This document shows, piece by piece, positions 36,345 to 47,402 of a DNA stretch of 52,621 bases (positions within the stretch are counted from its first letter, which is position 1; every line of letters begins with the position of its first letter). The stretch comes from Glomus cerebriforme (taxonomy: Eukaryota; Glomeromycota; Glomeromycetes; Glomerales; Glomeraceae). The notes beneath the pieces were generated by a model, which saw nothing but the letters and a program-made list of their open reading frames with translations, did not search any database and was not told the origin of the DNA. The stretch lies in contig QKYT01000422.1 in assembly GCA_003550305.1 (NCBI GenBank), positions 32,272 to 84,892 of the forward strand, in the 5' to 3' direction. The translations under genes were made by a program, and so were the position numbers.

Positions 36345-36962
36345 ATACCATAATTAATACATGTTTAACGCAAATTCATTAAATTGACCAACATCAAAAA
36401 GTTTAAAATTTTAAATACAACTCATTAAACAATAAAATTTTTGTGATTTACTTATTTTTATTGCAAAAATAATAATAATAAAGAAGGACTATGAGAACGT
36501 GTTAAAAACTTAAAATAATAAATTCAAACGATTGCTTTTTATGATAAATAAAAAAATTCTTCAATATTAAAAAAAATTCTCATCGCTGATTAATAAAAAG
36601 AAAAAAATTTCTCCAGTGAGAAAAAAAAGTAAAAAATTTAATAAAAAAAAAAGAACATTTTCATCAAACAAAATTTTTTTTAAAAAAAAATCGTATAGTA
36701 TAAGATGATCAAATTGGTAAAATGATATATCTTTTAGTAATTTAAAGTCAGATTCCTTAAAGTACTAAATGATGCTTATTAATTTTGTAAATACTGATGC
36801 AACCAGCTTAAACTAAATATTGCCTATGTTAAATGTAACTTTTTATTCATAAAGACATAAAGCTAATAAATTTTTGCTTTTCTTAACCGCCAGCTATTTT
36901 TCCATTTGTTATCGCTCCTTCATTAGCTATTGCCACTTTTACCAGTGTTTTTTCACCATCAG
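36345..36962. other. A-rich intergenic region
   Basis: Poly-A and poly-T rich sequence, no gene seen. It includes the 3' flank of the Sel1-kinase gene. Confidence 0.5.
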
Positions 36963-39900
36963 TTATTGCTCCTTTACCAATTGTTTCTTGTCGCTTATTA
37001 AACAATCCAAACATTCGGAAACTCCCTCCGTTTCTTGATTTAAATTTTCGTTTATTTTCTTAGTAAAATCAAGCAAACGACTTGAATAATAAGCTTGTGA
37101 ATGAGATTGTATAGTAGGAGAATTAGTTTGTTTTTGTACTTTTTGTGCTGAAACTTTATCTGCTTTTACAAATTCTTCTGTATCATTTATGGCATTTTCT
37201 ATTAAATTAATAACTTTTTCTTCTCTTGCAAAAGGTTGCATTCGCATTGCTGTTGAAGAGTTAACTGAAATAAAAAAAAATAACCACATATCTATTGTAT
37301 CTTCAAGATAATTTACAGCTGGCCTTTTAAAAGGATCTTGATTCCAACAACTTTTCATCAAATTTACATAACATTTTGGAGTATTTTTTATAATTTCAGG
37401 ACGTTCCCCTTTACAAATACTTAAGCAAAGTTGTTCATCATGAGGTCTATCGTTAAATGGAGGAATACCTGATGTAATTTCCCACATTATCATTGATAAA
37501 CTATAGATATCACTTGCTGGAGTATATGGTTTGTTCCTTAATACTTCAGGTGCTATATAAGGTAAAACTCCATAAACATCATTATTTGAATTTTGTATGG
37601 GTTGACATAATCCTAAATCAATAATATACGCTTCATAATTATCCATTAAAATATTACCATCATGAAGATCACAATGAGTATAACCTGAATCATGAATTGT
37701 CCTGAGTCCCACAATAATATTCTTTAATAAGGTTAATTTTTCAAACCAATTAAAATTAACTATACTAGACAAACATTTTCTAAAATTTCCTTTTTTTGCA
37801 TAGCTCATTACAATTATATAATTTAAATTACTTGGATCTTGAGTAATTCCAAAAACCTGAACAAATTTTGAAAATGTTTTTTTTTGACAATTATAACAAT
37901 ACTTCCACTATGTAATTAATTGAAATTATTAATTATTATAAGTTTTAATAAAAATAAAATATTGTAACTATTAAATACAAAATAATGCTAATATACTATA
38001 CCTCATTTAAGAATTTATCATCTAAATTTGAATTATTAATATTTTTAAGAACGACTTCATAATCAATTTGAAACGTCCTCCTATTCCATTGTTGTTTATC
38101 GGAATTCCAACTATCAATAGGTCCATCTAACCAAATAGCTTTATGAATTTCACTAAATCCTCCTTTATCAAAATATTTAATATTTTTCAATTTATTATAA
38201 GGTATCCACTCTAAAACTTCGTAACTATTTTTAGCATTTAATTGTGTTTCTTGAATAAATTTATCAATAATCTCATTTCCACTAGTCCACTTTGAAAAAT
38301 CTTGTTCAAATCGTTTAGAATTACATTTTTGACACCATTGATAATCAGTATTTAATTCTTTACATCCTTCACATGAATTATTAAAATAGAAATCAAATGG
38401 TGCTTTTAGTAGCTTACTTGATGGAAATGAAGTTTTTTTAACATTATCAATTCCTTTATTATTTATTTCTGATTCAGTAGAAAGTAAAGAAGACACATCA
38501 CAATTGATTAGATTTTCCTCTGATTTTATTGCTCTTTGGCGCCAATAATAGGCTTTTTCTAAATTTTTTTCCGTTCCTATTCCATATTCATATAGTGCCG
38601 CCAATTTATATTGTGCTAGACTAAAACCTTTTTCTGCTGCCTTTTGGTACCAATAAAAAGATTTTTCAAAATTATCTTTTTGATAATAATAAAATGCTAA
38701 ATTATGAAGTGCACCGAAATTAAAATCATTTTTTTCTGCTGCTTTTTGGTTCCAATAAAAGCTTTTTTCTGAATCCATTTCTACTTCATCATAATACGTT
38801 GCTAATCCAATCATTGCAAAGTCATTACCATTTTCTGCAGCTTTTTGAAACCAGGCTTTCTTTAAATTCTTTCCTAATTTCTCTTTTTCCGACATAACAA
38901 CATGCCACATTCCAAGAAAACATACTGCAAATTCATCACCATTTTCTGCTGCTTTTTGATACCAATAAGAGGCTTTTTCGATATTTTTTTCTGTCCCCTG
39001 GCCAATTTTATAGCATATTGCTAAATTATTCATTGCACTTACACTGCCATTTTTTACAGCTTTTTGATACCAATAAAAGGCTTTTTCAAAATCCTTTTCT
39101 GTTCCTTTTCCATTTTCATATAAACATGCGAGAATATATTGTGCTTCGATATAATCATGTTCTGCTGCTTTTTTATACCAATAAAAGGCTTTATCTAAAT
39201 TCTTTTCTGTTCCTTCTCCATTAAAATAACATGTAGCTAAAAAAATCATTGCGTTAATATCACCATTCTCTGCTGCTTTTTGATACCAATAAAAGGCTTT
39301 TTCTAGATTCTTTTCTGTTCCTTCTCCGTTTTCATAATACATAGCTAAATTGTTCATTGCGAGTTTATCACCATTTATTGCTGCCTTTTTAAACCAATAA
39401 AATGATTTTTCTAAATTTCTTTCTGTTCCTTTTCCACTTTCATATAGGTATGCCAGATAATATTGTGTCATATTAAGACCATTCTCCGCTGCTTTTTGAT
39501 ACCAATAAAATGCTTTTTCTAAACTCTTTTCTGTTCCTTTTCCAATTTCATAACACATAGCTAAATTATACATTGCATCTTTATCATCATTTTCTGCCGC
39601 TTTTTGATACCAATAAAAGGCCTTTTCCAAATTCTTTTCTATTCCTTCTTCATTTTCATAAAATATTGCTAAATTATTCATTGCACCTACAATACCATTT
39701 TCTGCTGCTTTCTGATACCAATAAGTGGCTTTTTCTGAATTCTTTTCAGTTCCTTCTCCATTATCATATAACCATGCAAGAATATATTGTGCTTCAATAT
39801 TATCATTTTTTGCTACTATTTGAAACCAATAAAAGGCTTTTTCTAAATTTTTTTCTGTCCCTTGACCGAATTTATAACATATTGCTAAATTAAACATTGC

Positions 39901-40197
39901 ATTTACATTACCATTTTCTGCTGCATTATGATACCAATAAAAAGCTTTTTCTAAATTCTGTTCTATCCCATTACCATTTTCATAACATACTGCTAAATTA
40001 TACTGAGCTTTAATATGATTTTTTTCTGCTGCTCTTTGATTCCAATAAAAGACCTTTTCTAAATTTTTTTCTATTTCTTCAGTATAATAACATATAGCTA
40101 AATTATACATCGAATTTACGTTACCATTTTTTGCTGATTGTTCTAACCAATCAATATTATTGTTACTTGAAGCTTTAATATTAGTGGGGTTTGACAT
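36963..40197 (-). CDS. Sel1-repeat protein kinase (kinase 5)
   Basis: The exons are 40197-38002 and 37907-36963, with a 94-base phase-0 intron, for 1,046 residues. Residues of about 10-550 form about 15 Sel1-like repeats of roughly 36 residues with consensus like NLEKAFYWYQKAAENG, followed by AMYNLAICYENG.GTEK. These TPR-related helical hairpins act as protein-binding scaffolds. Next come a CEGC...CQKC zinc ribbon, the linker EVLEWIPY and an N-lobe with loop DKGGFSEIHKA (first Gly changed) and VVLKNI. Exon 2 holds the C-lobe: THCDLHDGN (catalytic Asp present), IDLG, IAPEVL and SDIYSLSMIMWE. The tail ends with a charged region and a YYSSRLLDF motif shared with kinase 4 (VYTSRLLNP) and kinase 1 (IYKSRCLSN). 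The intron sits at the same point as in the other kinases. A TATA-like AAAATATAAA lies about 65 bases upstream. Sel1-kinase fusions are typical of Rhizophagus. Confidence 0.88.
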
Positions 40198-41291
40198 TTT
40201 TTAAAAATTTCTCCGACTAAGGATGGAAAATTCGTTTGTTTTATTTCTCATCAGGGTTTATATTTTAAGGGCCTGATAAATTATTTCATTGGTTATAAAT
40301 ATATTTTTTTTTGTTTCACAAGATAAAAAGCCGTCGTGTAGATCTCTATAATAAAAAAATTATATATAACAAAGTTTGATAATCACCAGATCAAAGATCA
40401 ACTATTGATCTTCGATCCTTATTTTACAATAATTATTTATAATATTCACACAGAAGTAATACAATTTTAAATTTGGTAAAATGATAAATATCTTATGATA
40501 ATCAGATAGATAATAAAAATAAAGTTTTGACTCTATTTTTAACGCAGAGCTTCTCCTACTTCTCAAAGTCCAAAATTAGAAGTAAATAAATGACTAGCCG
40601 AAATTTTCTTCCTTCATTTTAAGCATGTAAGTCTTAACGTATAAAAGCATTTCTGTTAATAGAGATATATATTGATAGTATGTAAAAGTTTTTAGCTCAC
40701 TTCCTGTCTTTTATAGGCTGTAACCAATGCATTTTATTTCATAAAATCCCAAATATCATGTAGTAAACAATTATAAAATTGATTATATCTCTAATCTATT
40801 AATTAAAAATGATTTTTTATACGGAACTCATCTCTGATAATTGAAAATTATGATAAACAATCAAGTACGACAAGATGAGAAAAGAAAAAAAAATAATTGA
40901 AAGGAAGCAAAATAATAGTTAATATATACAGTATATACTGTATACAGTATATAATACGATAAAAGTTCTAAGATTATGAGGATCTACATTAATTCCTATT
41001 ATAGAAGTACAAACTTTTTTGAAAAAAAATAAGGCGGGAACATTATGTATTTATTGTTGAGCTCCAAATATTTCATATCATATGTAAATTTTAAAAATCT
41101 ACAGGATTACTTAGACTTAAAAAATGTGTTAATAATACAGATTTTGAATTTTATATAAAATATATTATTTTGGGACGTAAAGTATTGTGGACAAATTTGG
41201 CAAAAACCATTGTCAATCTTTTAATTAAAAAAAAATTTTTTGTAGATTTAATAGTTTTTATAATTCGAATGTAAAAATATTTTATAAAAAT
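40198..41291. other. AT-rich intergenic region
   Basis: Holds the TATACAGTATATACTGTATA palindrome cluster at 40924-40952. No gene was recognised. Confidence 0.5.
40924..40952. repeat. TATACAGTATATACTGTATA perfect palindrome
   Basis: A 20-base perfect palindrome followed by a further CAGTATATA half. Same word family as at 27447, 8701 and 30660. Confidence 0.8.
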
Positions 41292-41399
41292 GTGATAATA
41301 ATTACCTCTATTACTTCTCATTATTCCATCCTTTTCGTCTTCCATCATTTTCTATTACATCTTTTCATTTTCCATTATCTCTTTTTCTCTTCTATTTAC

Positions 41400-41520
41400 T
41401 TCCCATCACTCCTTTTCGTCTCCCATCANTCCTCTTCGTCTCCCATCACTCCTCTTCATCTCCCATCATTCCTTTTCGTCTCCCATCACTCCTCTTCATC
41501 TTCCCATCTCCTATTGCTCC
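41400..41520. repeat. 20-bp polypyrimidine tandem repeat
   Basis: The unit resembles CTCCTTTTCGTCTCCCATCA and repeats about five to six times with substitutions; one N lies at 41430. The whole stretch 41330-41600 is C/T-rich on the plus strand, a composition that can form triplex (H) DNA. An open frame across it (41292-41723, Ser/His/Leu/Phe-rich) is a by-product of the repeat. Confidence 0.85.
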
Positions 41521-42061
41521 TTTTCATCTCTCATCACTTCCCATTACTCCTTTTTACTCCCTTTCATCTACTATTACTTTCTATTACTCCATTGTTTTAT
41601 TTTATTTTTTTATTAGCATCTTTCTTCTTGATCATTATAATTTACTTATCTTTTTTATTTATTGTTATTGTTTCTTTTATTTGTATCACTTCATTAAAAA
41701 TAAATAAAATCGTAAATGTGTGACTTTTAAATTTTAAAAAATTTCATTAGATAAGATTATTTTGAATAAATATGTTTGCAAAAAAAAATTTTTTTTTAAA
41801 ATCTTTTGCGATAAAATTTAAGTTTAGCCGATCAAAAGTTAGCCTATACATCATGTGACATATTTGAAAAAAAAACCCAGGTGACAATCATCCAGGCGAT
41901 GTTTAGCAATTTCCAAATTTTATTGAATTAAAAATTAAAGATTATAATTACTATGAAAGGATATATTGGGACTCATGGAAACTGGAGTTGTGGCAAAATG
42001 TGGGATTTTGATATTGAAAAAAATCAATCGTGTTTGTAGTCATGAATTACTCAGTAGTAAT

Positions 42062-42250
42062 GTTGTAGCCCAAACGTGATTTTGTTCCAAACATGATTTG
42101 GGATATTCCCAAGTTGGGTATGGGATACAATTTCATTTCGGATATGGATATTCCAAATTGATAATTCCGATTTGGGAAGTACGAAATCAAAATTTTGATT
42201 TGGGAATATCCCAAATCATGTTCAGAACAAAATCACATTTGGGCTACAAC
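42062..42250. mobile_element. 189-bp MITE with about 50-bp inverted ends
   Basis: The left end starts GTTGTAGCCCAAACGTGATT and the right end is its reverse complement with few changes; similarity extends through about 50 bases (gattttgtt, catgatttgggatattccc). The element is flanked by AGTAAT at 42056-42061 and 42251-42256, a 6-base target duplication. Its copies are nearly intact, suggesting fairly recent movement. It has no coding capacity. Confidence 0.88.
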
Positions 42251-42664
42251 AGTAATATTAAGCGAGAAGTTTTGTTTTCGTTAACCAACTTACACAACGA
42301 AAATTCTAGGCCGCAGTTATTTTTTATAGATTCTATAATTTGATGTACTATAATCATATGAAAAAATATGATATACGGGTTATACATAGTAATTTATTAC
42401 TTAAGTTGCCTCTTTTAAACTTTTGTACAAATAGTAAATTTGTAAAAGTACAAAGGTCGCATCATTGTTTCCATGGTAATCAATGAAATGTTCACATTTA
42501 TAAAAATTTATATGTATTATTTATATGATTTTTCCAGAATAATATATGTACTAAAGTAGTTTTAGGACATTTTGTTTCATACATAATTTTACAATAGATC
42601 ATCTTTAAAAAAACAATTTATCTCATAATTTTAAAAAAAAAAAAATGCAAAAAAAAACAAGTAT
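42251..42664. other. 3' flank of the ubiquitin-fusion gene
   Basis: No gene. AT-rich, with a poly-A run at about 42630 next to the gene end. Confidence 0.5.
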
Positions 42665-43987
42665 TTAAGTTTCTTTTTTAATACAGATACCATAAGGACG
42701 TAAATCTTTTTCATCAGGTGAAATCCAATATTCACCAGCTCCAGTTCTTTCTTTTGAAACTCTAATCAAGTTGTTTGGATTAGTTCTATTTTGAAAGACG
42801 ACTTTATAATTATTTCCTCCATGGGTAAATTCAGTAGCATATAAATATGCAACATCAATATTTGGAGTAGAATAAATTCCATGTCCAAATAAGAATCGTT
42901 CACCCTTACACAAGAGATATCCCTCCTCGGCAATTGATTTACAGTTGTGTCTAGCAGTTCCATGATAAGAAACTATTAAATTTATAAAAATACATGATTA
43001 TTAATAAATGAATAAATAAAATAAAATTTTATAATTTATTGCAATGATGTTATATCGCATTGCGTCACACACACTTCCGTTTTTAAATGTTCTATGAACT
43101 TGAAATTTTTTGCTATAAAGCCTATAACTTCATGATGATAAATCAATATCAGATAGGTATTACAAATGAAAATCAAATATAAATACTGTACCTGGCCATT
43201 CATTTTGTACCGAGTCTGTTAAAGATTGTCTATTCCCACTAACACCAAGCCAAGTAGTATCACCATATTTATTAAGAACATTGAGAGCAATTCTTTTCCA
43301 ACCACAAGGGCGTTTATATTCAAAATTTCCTCGGGTAAAAGTCAATCCTTTATCATCAATATTTGAAAAATCATAATCATATGTTGGGTCAAGCTGATTA
43401 GGATGAATAAATAAAGTGGAACCAGGAAGATATCCACCCCTTAATCTCAATACTAAATGAAGCATAGATCTATTAATTATATTATAATCAGCTAAAGTAC
43501 GTCCATCCTCAAGTTGTTTACCGGCAAAAATTAATCTTTGTTGATCTGGTGGTATACCTTCTCTATCTGCAATTTTTGATTTTAATTGATCAATTGTATC
43601 AGTCGATTCAACATCAAGTTCTATAGTTTTACCGGTTAATGTTTTAACGTGCACGTACATTTGTTGTTGATGAGAACTTGCTCGGCCGATCACATGATTT
43701 TGCGAACTCCGTTCTTTAGGTGGTGATGTTTCAACATCAAATTCTATAGTTTTACCGGTTAATGCTTCAACGCGACGAGAACCTGCTCGGCCGATCACAT
43801 GATTTTGCGAACTCCATTCTTCAGGTGGTGATGTTGGTACTTTACCACCAACTAAATGAGATGCATGAAGAGCTTTTTGATCCAATTGAGAACAATCATT
43901 ATGATTTCTTTGTAAATAATCATCATAAGTAATAACTGTATTTTCCGTTACAGCACTTAATGCTGCGGCTAAAAGTGAATTTGACAT
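42665..43987 (-). CDS. Ubiquitin fused to an ADP-ribosyltransferase-like domain
   Basis: The exons are 43987-43192 and 42972-42665 with a 219-base phase-1 intron, for 367 residues. Residues 110-185 are a full ubiquitin ([37 protein letters not shown]). Lys 6, 11, 27, 29 and 48 are kept; Lys33 is Arg and Lys63 is Asn. The double glycine is followed at once by YLPGS, so a deubiquitinase might cut there. Residues 52-125 contain an internal duplication ([10 protein letters not shown] twice, and LTGKTIE(F/L)DVE twice), leaving a stub of a second ubiquitin. After ubiquitin come [19 protein letters not shown] and WLG, then SYHGT (His269), [10 protein letters not shown] (Tyr299) with A..YA, and GEYWISPDE (Glu346). 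Spacing and motifs resemble the H-Y-E triad of PARP-type transferases. The ART call is inference; the ubiquitin call is certain. A ubiquitin-linked modifier or sensor is plausible. Confidence 0.85.
43611..43837 (-). repeat. Tandem partial duplication inside the ubiquitin-fusion gene
   Basis: About 110-120 bases occur twice: one copy at about 43611-43730 and one at 43731-43837. Shared words include tctatagttttaccggttaatg and ctcggccgatcacatgattt. The duplication duplicates the linker and the first two strands of ubiquitin in frame. Confidence 0.85.
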
Positions 43988-46055
43988 TTCACTTATTACA
44001 AAAAATAAAATTTTATTTTAAAAAAAAAGGTTATAATATCGCGTCTTGACTTTTTATTCATTCTTCATATCTAAGCAGAGTATAAAAAGGCTAGTATTGT
44101 AATAGTCATCAAAAAACATAATAACAATCAAACATGCATATCAGCATGTACAAAACAAAACAAAACAATTTATAAATTCCTAAATAATAAGATTCATTGA
44201 AAAACTTGCGTAATCATCTAATCATCAATCTAAAAGTACTTCGTATAAACGAATAATTCACGCATTGAATAATTTTCATATATTTTTGGTTAGTCTGAAA
44301 AGTTTATTTGATTATTATGAATCATCTGATTCCGATAATCAATAAAAAAATAATCAATATCAGTTCGTTGTTATCCGTAAGGACCATTTACAGCTTAATT
44401 TGGATATTTTAGAAAAGCATGTTTGTCGATCAATAAATAAATTATCATGTGATCTACAAATAATTTTCTAATTTTTCACAAGAATGAACCTTTAATAGTT
44501 AGTAGATTAAAAAAGTTGAACAATATGAAAAAAAAGTGAATCCAGATAAAAATAGTTCTTAATGAATGGCGTTCAAACTTTACGTCATTTCTCAATAAAA
44601 ATGACTAATTAATCAAAAAACCTGAATTGAACAAGAATAAATAGTTGCGCTAAAAATATTTTCAACCCATCAAAATGCACCATTTTTTTTTTTTTTTAAA
44701 AAAAAAAATATAGATTAATACTATTATGATAATGTCAGTCAATTTAATAAAATTCTGGCTGGCATTATCAAAAGGAATGATCACATGATTATTTGGTTCA
44801 TTTATATGCAAGAAATTCAATTCCATTTTTTACGGATGGCTGTTTTTACTAAAGAGAATTCTTGCATAATTAATAATTAGAATTTATTTGTTATGCTTTC
44901 AATATAATTAATTATTACAACAATGAATTATTTTAGTATGGATATTTTTTTCAAATTATGTTTCTATATTAAAACAAAAATGTCCGATGTCTGCAATCGG
45001 CTATTTCAACGTTACAAATTGACTTTTAGATTAAGAATAAGGAATGATAATTAATAAAAATCGCTAAAAAAAATTAAATTATTTGATCTTAATTTTCTTA
45101 ACAATCGTTATTAACAATCGTCTTTAAACATTTAAAGTAAATTATTTCCTAAGTCAATGTTAATAACGCTTAACCAATTGATGTTAATTTTTTTATTTGA
45201 TAAAACATCAAGTAAAGATGTTCAACACGTATTATATAAGCATAGATTAATTTTAATAGAATTTATGATTTTTATCTGTAATTTCAGTCATGATTCCTAG
45301 TCTGAATTTGGAATATCAGATAAAATTTCTGTATCTAATTCAGATGATACTTATTATCTCAGTGTTCGGAAAATATCTTGAAATGATAAATGACGTGTCA
45401 TTTCATTGCTTATTGGACTTTATTAATAGATTTGATGGAAGGAGACAAAAAATGGTTTGTATTTATTGCAATATTTAATGTTTTGATAGAATAATATCAA
45501 TACAATAAAATGGCTAAATTTTAAGCCGTTGATAATTAGCTTAGGAGCAATCAAACTTTATAAATAAAATAATTATGTACGAAAAATTTAAAGAATCATC
45601 ATAATTATTTACATCAGTTATCTATTTTTATATAATGATTTGATTTGAAATTAAACCTTGTTAAGGTTCATTTAAATAAATTAGAAATAAATTTTAATAA
45701 AAACAATACTGCTGAGATAGAATCCGGAATAATTTGTTTTATCATATTTGCTTAATTTCACAACTATAATTTTCTGTTCAACAATTAATATTTTTATTTT
45801 CATGCGATGATTTATAATGAAATTTATGCCAAAAGAATGATATAAAATTGAAAAAATTTAAGGATAATTTGACACAAAAAGTGTTACAAATTTATGCAAA
45901 AACCTTTTATTGATTACTTTTTGATAATGTCAAGTATTACAGTTTTAAACGGTAAAATATTATATTTGTTTACATCATTTTAAAATGTGAATTTTATTTA
46001 AAATAATAATAATGATAATAATATAATAATAATAAAATTAAAAAAAAAATACAAA
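43988..46055. other. Intergenic region with a dispersed-repeat copy
   Basis: No supported gene. A TATA-like TTTTTATAC lies about 95 bases upstream of the ubiquitin-fusion ATG (minus strand). The repeat at 44725-44820 is listed separately. An open frame at 45290-45478 has no recognisable features. Confidence 0.5.
44725..44820. repeat. Dispersed short repeat, copy B
   Basis: Shares aatgtcagt, aattctggctggcattatc and the ggaatgatcacatgatt segment with the copies at 20632 and 51198. The outer ends are decayed. Confidence 0.6.
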
Positions 46056-47402
46056 TTAAAAAGTACTATTTTTCTTTTTCTTCCCCTTTTCTTTATCTCC
46101 TTCCCGTTTAATTACTTTATACAAATGTATAGTGCAAGCAGTAGCTGACAGAATGCTTAAATTTAGAAATATCTTATTAAAAATATCAGAAGTTTGTAAA
46201 AGAAAACAATTGATTAAAGAAGGTAAATAAAGTACAGTAGTGTGTACAAATAATTCCACGATAAGATTAATATAAGCACAAATTTCAAACGTAAAACAAT
46301 CTTCTTGATACCACTTAATATAATTTTGTAAGTCTCTTCTACGATGTGATACAATTAATATTGTAAATTGAATTAAAAATGCAAGAGAACTAGTAATAAC
46401 TAAAGATTTAATAAAATTTGGTGTAATATTTTCTTTTAATTCATTAAGCAAAAAATAAAGTATAAAAATAAAGAGGATTAAAGCTATGTATTCTATTCGT
46501 ATTAATAGGAGCTTGAGATTGTCTATTTTAGGATAATGATTATAGGAAAGGAGCCTGAGTTCTACTTCTTTGCAATTTTTATAGTGAGTCAAATCCATAG
46601 TTTCAAGTCTCACCAAATACGTGTTCGACATACGATCTAGTATATATGCATTACTACGTGGTCTCAATTTTCTTGCAAATGGAACTCCTGTTTCTTGAGT
46701 AAGTTTCAGTTTTTGTTCAAGATTTTGAATCCTATTTTCAAAATTAACAAATTTAGAACGTATTCCCTCTTCTAATTCATGTAATTGATCAACAATTTCT
46801 TTTTCTAAATTATTTAATTTAGTGTAGACCTGTTTTTCTAAATTATCAATTTTAGTTTTGAAATCTTTTTTCAAATTATCAAATTCAGTATCGAAATCTT
46901 TTCTTAAATTATCAAATTTAGTGTTGAAATCTTTTTTTAAATGTTCGAATTTAGATTTAATTCTACTTTCTAATTCATCTTTTAATTTATTTTCTAATTC
47001 AACGATTTTTAAATTAACCCAATTTTCAAAATTTTCAAATTTAGAAATGAATCTTCCTTCATCGTCAGAAGAAAAAATAAATTTAATAAAATTTATGATA
47101 ACTTCAACCTCCATTAAAACAATTACGATATGTTGTAACCATATGATATAATAAGGAATTTTAACTGGCGAAATCATAAAAGCTAATTCTTCTTGTAATC
47201 CCAAATTAACAAAAAATATTAATGATCTTATAAAATGAGCTGATGTTGAACCAGCATCATAAATTACAATTATGTAAATAAGAGATAAAGATATAAAATT
47301 AAGTAAAATATCAATATAATTGGAGAATAGAACATCATTAGATTCTTGTGCCAAAACAAAAGGACACAAAAAAGAGATGAAGAATATGAGGAAGAAGAGC
47401 AT
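46056..47402 (-). CDS. Membrane protein with signal peptide and 11-residue-period coiled coil
   Basis: A single open frame of 448 residues. It starts MLFFLIFFISFLCPFVLAQE, a clear signal peptide, and then has hydrophobic segments around 30-50, 55-80 and 83-107. Residues of about 118-240 are a long charged coiled coil with a strict 11-residue period: LKKDFNTKFDN, LRKDFDTEFDN, LKKDFKTKIDN, LEKQVYTKLNN, LEKEIVDQLHE. Such hendecads form straight or slightly right-handed coils. At least four more hydrophobic segments follow (LLIRIEYIALILFIFILYF, SLVITSSLAFLIQFTILIV and two near the end). The C-terminus is basic (EKGKKKKNSTF). A TATA-like CTATATAATC lies about 70 bases upstream. It probably sits in the secretory pathway or plasma membrane with the coil on one side, possibly as an oligomer. 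I do not recognise the family. Confidence 0.8.
   Translation of the reverse strand: MLFFLIFFISFLCPFVLAQESNDVLFSNYIDILLNFISLSLIYIIVIYDAGSTSAHFIRSLIFFVNLGLQEELAFMISPVKIPYYIIWLQHIVIVLMEVEVIINFIKFIFSSDDEGRFISKFENFENWVNLKIVELENKLKDELESRIKSKFEHLKKDFNTKFDNLRKDFDTEFDNLKKDFKTKIDNLEKQVYTKLNNLEKEIVDQLHELEEGIRSKFVNFENRIQNLEQKLKLTQETGVPFARKLRPRSNAYILDRMSNTYLVRLETMDLTHYKNCKEVELRLLSYNHYPKIDNLKLLLIRIEYIALILFIFILYFLLNELKENITPNFIKSLVITSSLAFLIQFTILIVSHRRRDLQNYIKWYQEDCFTFEICAYINLIVELFVHTTVLYLPSLINCFLLQTSDIFNKIFLNLSILSATACTIHLYKVIKREGDKEKGKKKKNSTF

Noticed and set aside
39018..39893. Plus-strand open frames rich in Leu, His and Phe within 39.0-39.9 kb
   Set aside because: They are antisense shadows of the Sel1 repeats; their periodicity simply mirrors the repeat DNA.
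41292..41723. 143-codon frame in the polypyrimidine repeat
   Set aside because: Composition is dictated by the tandem repeat; no start context, no domain, and one base is unknown.
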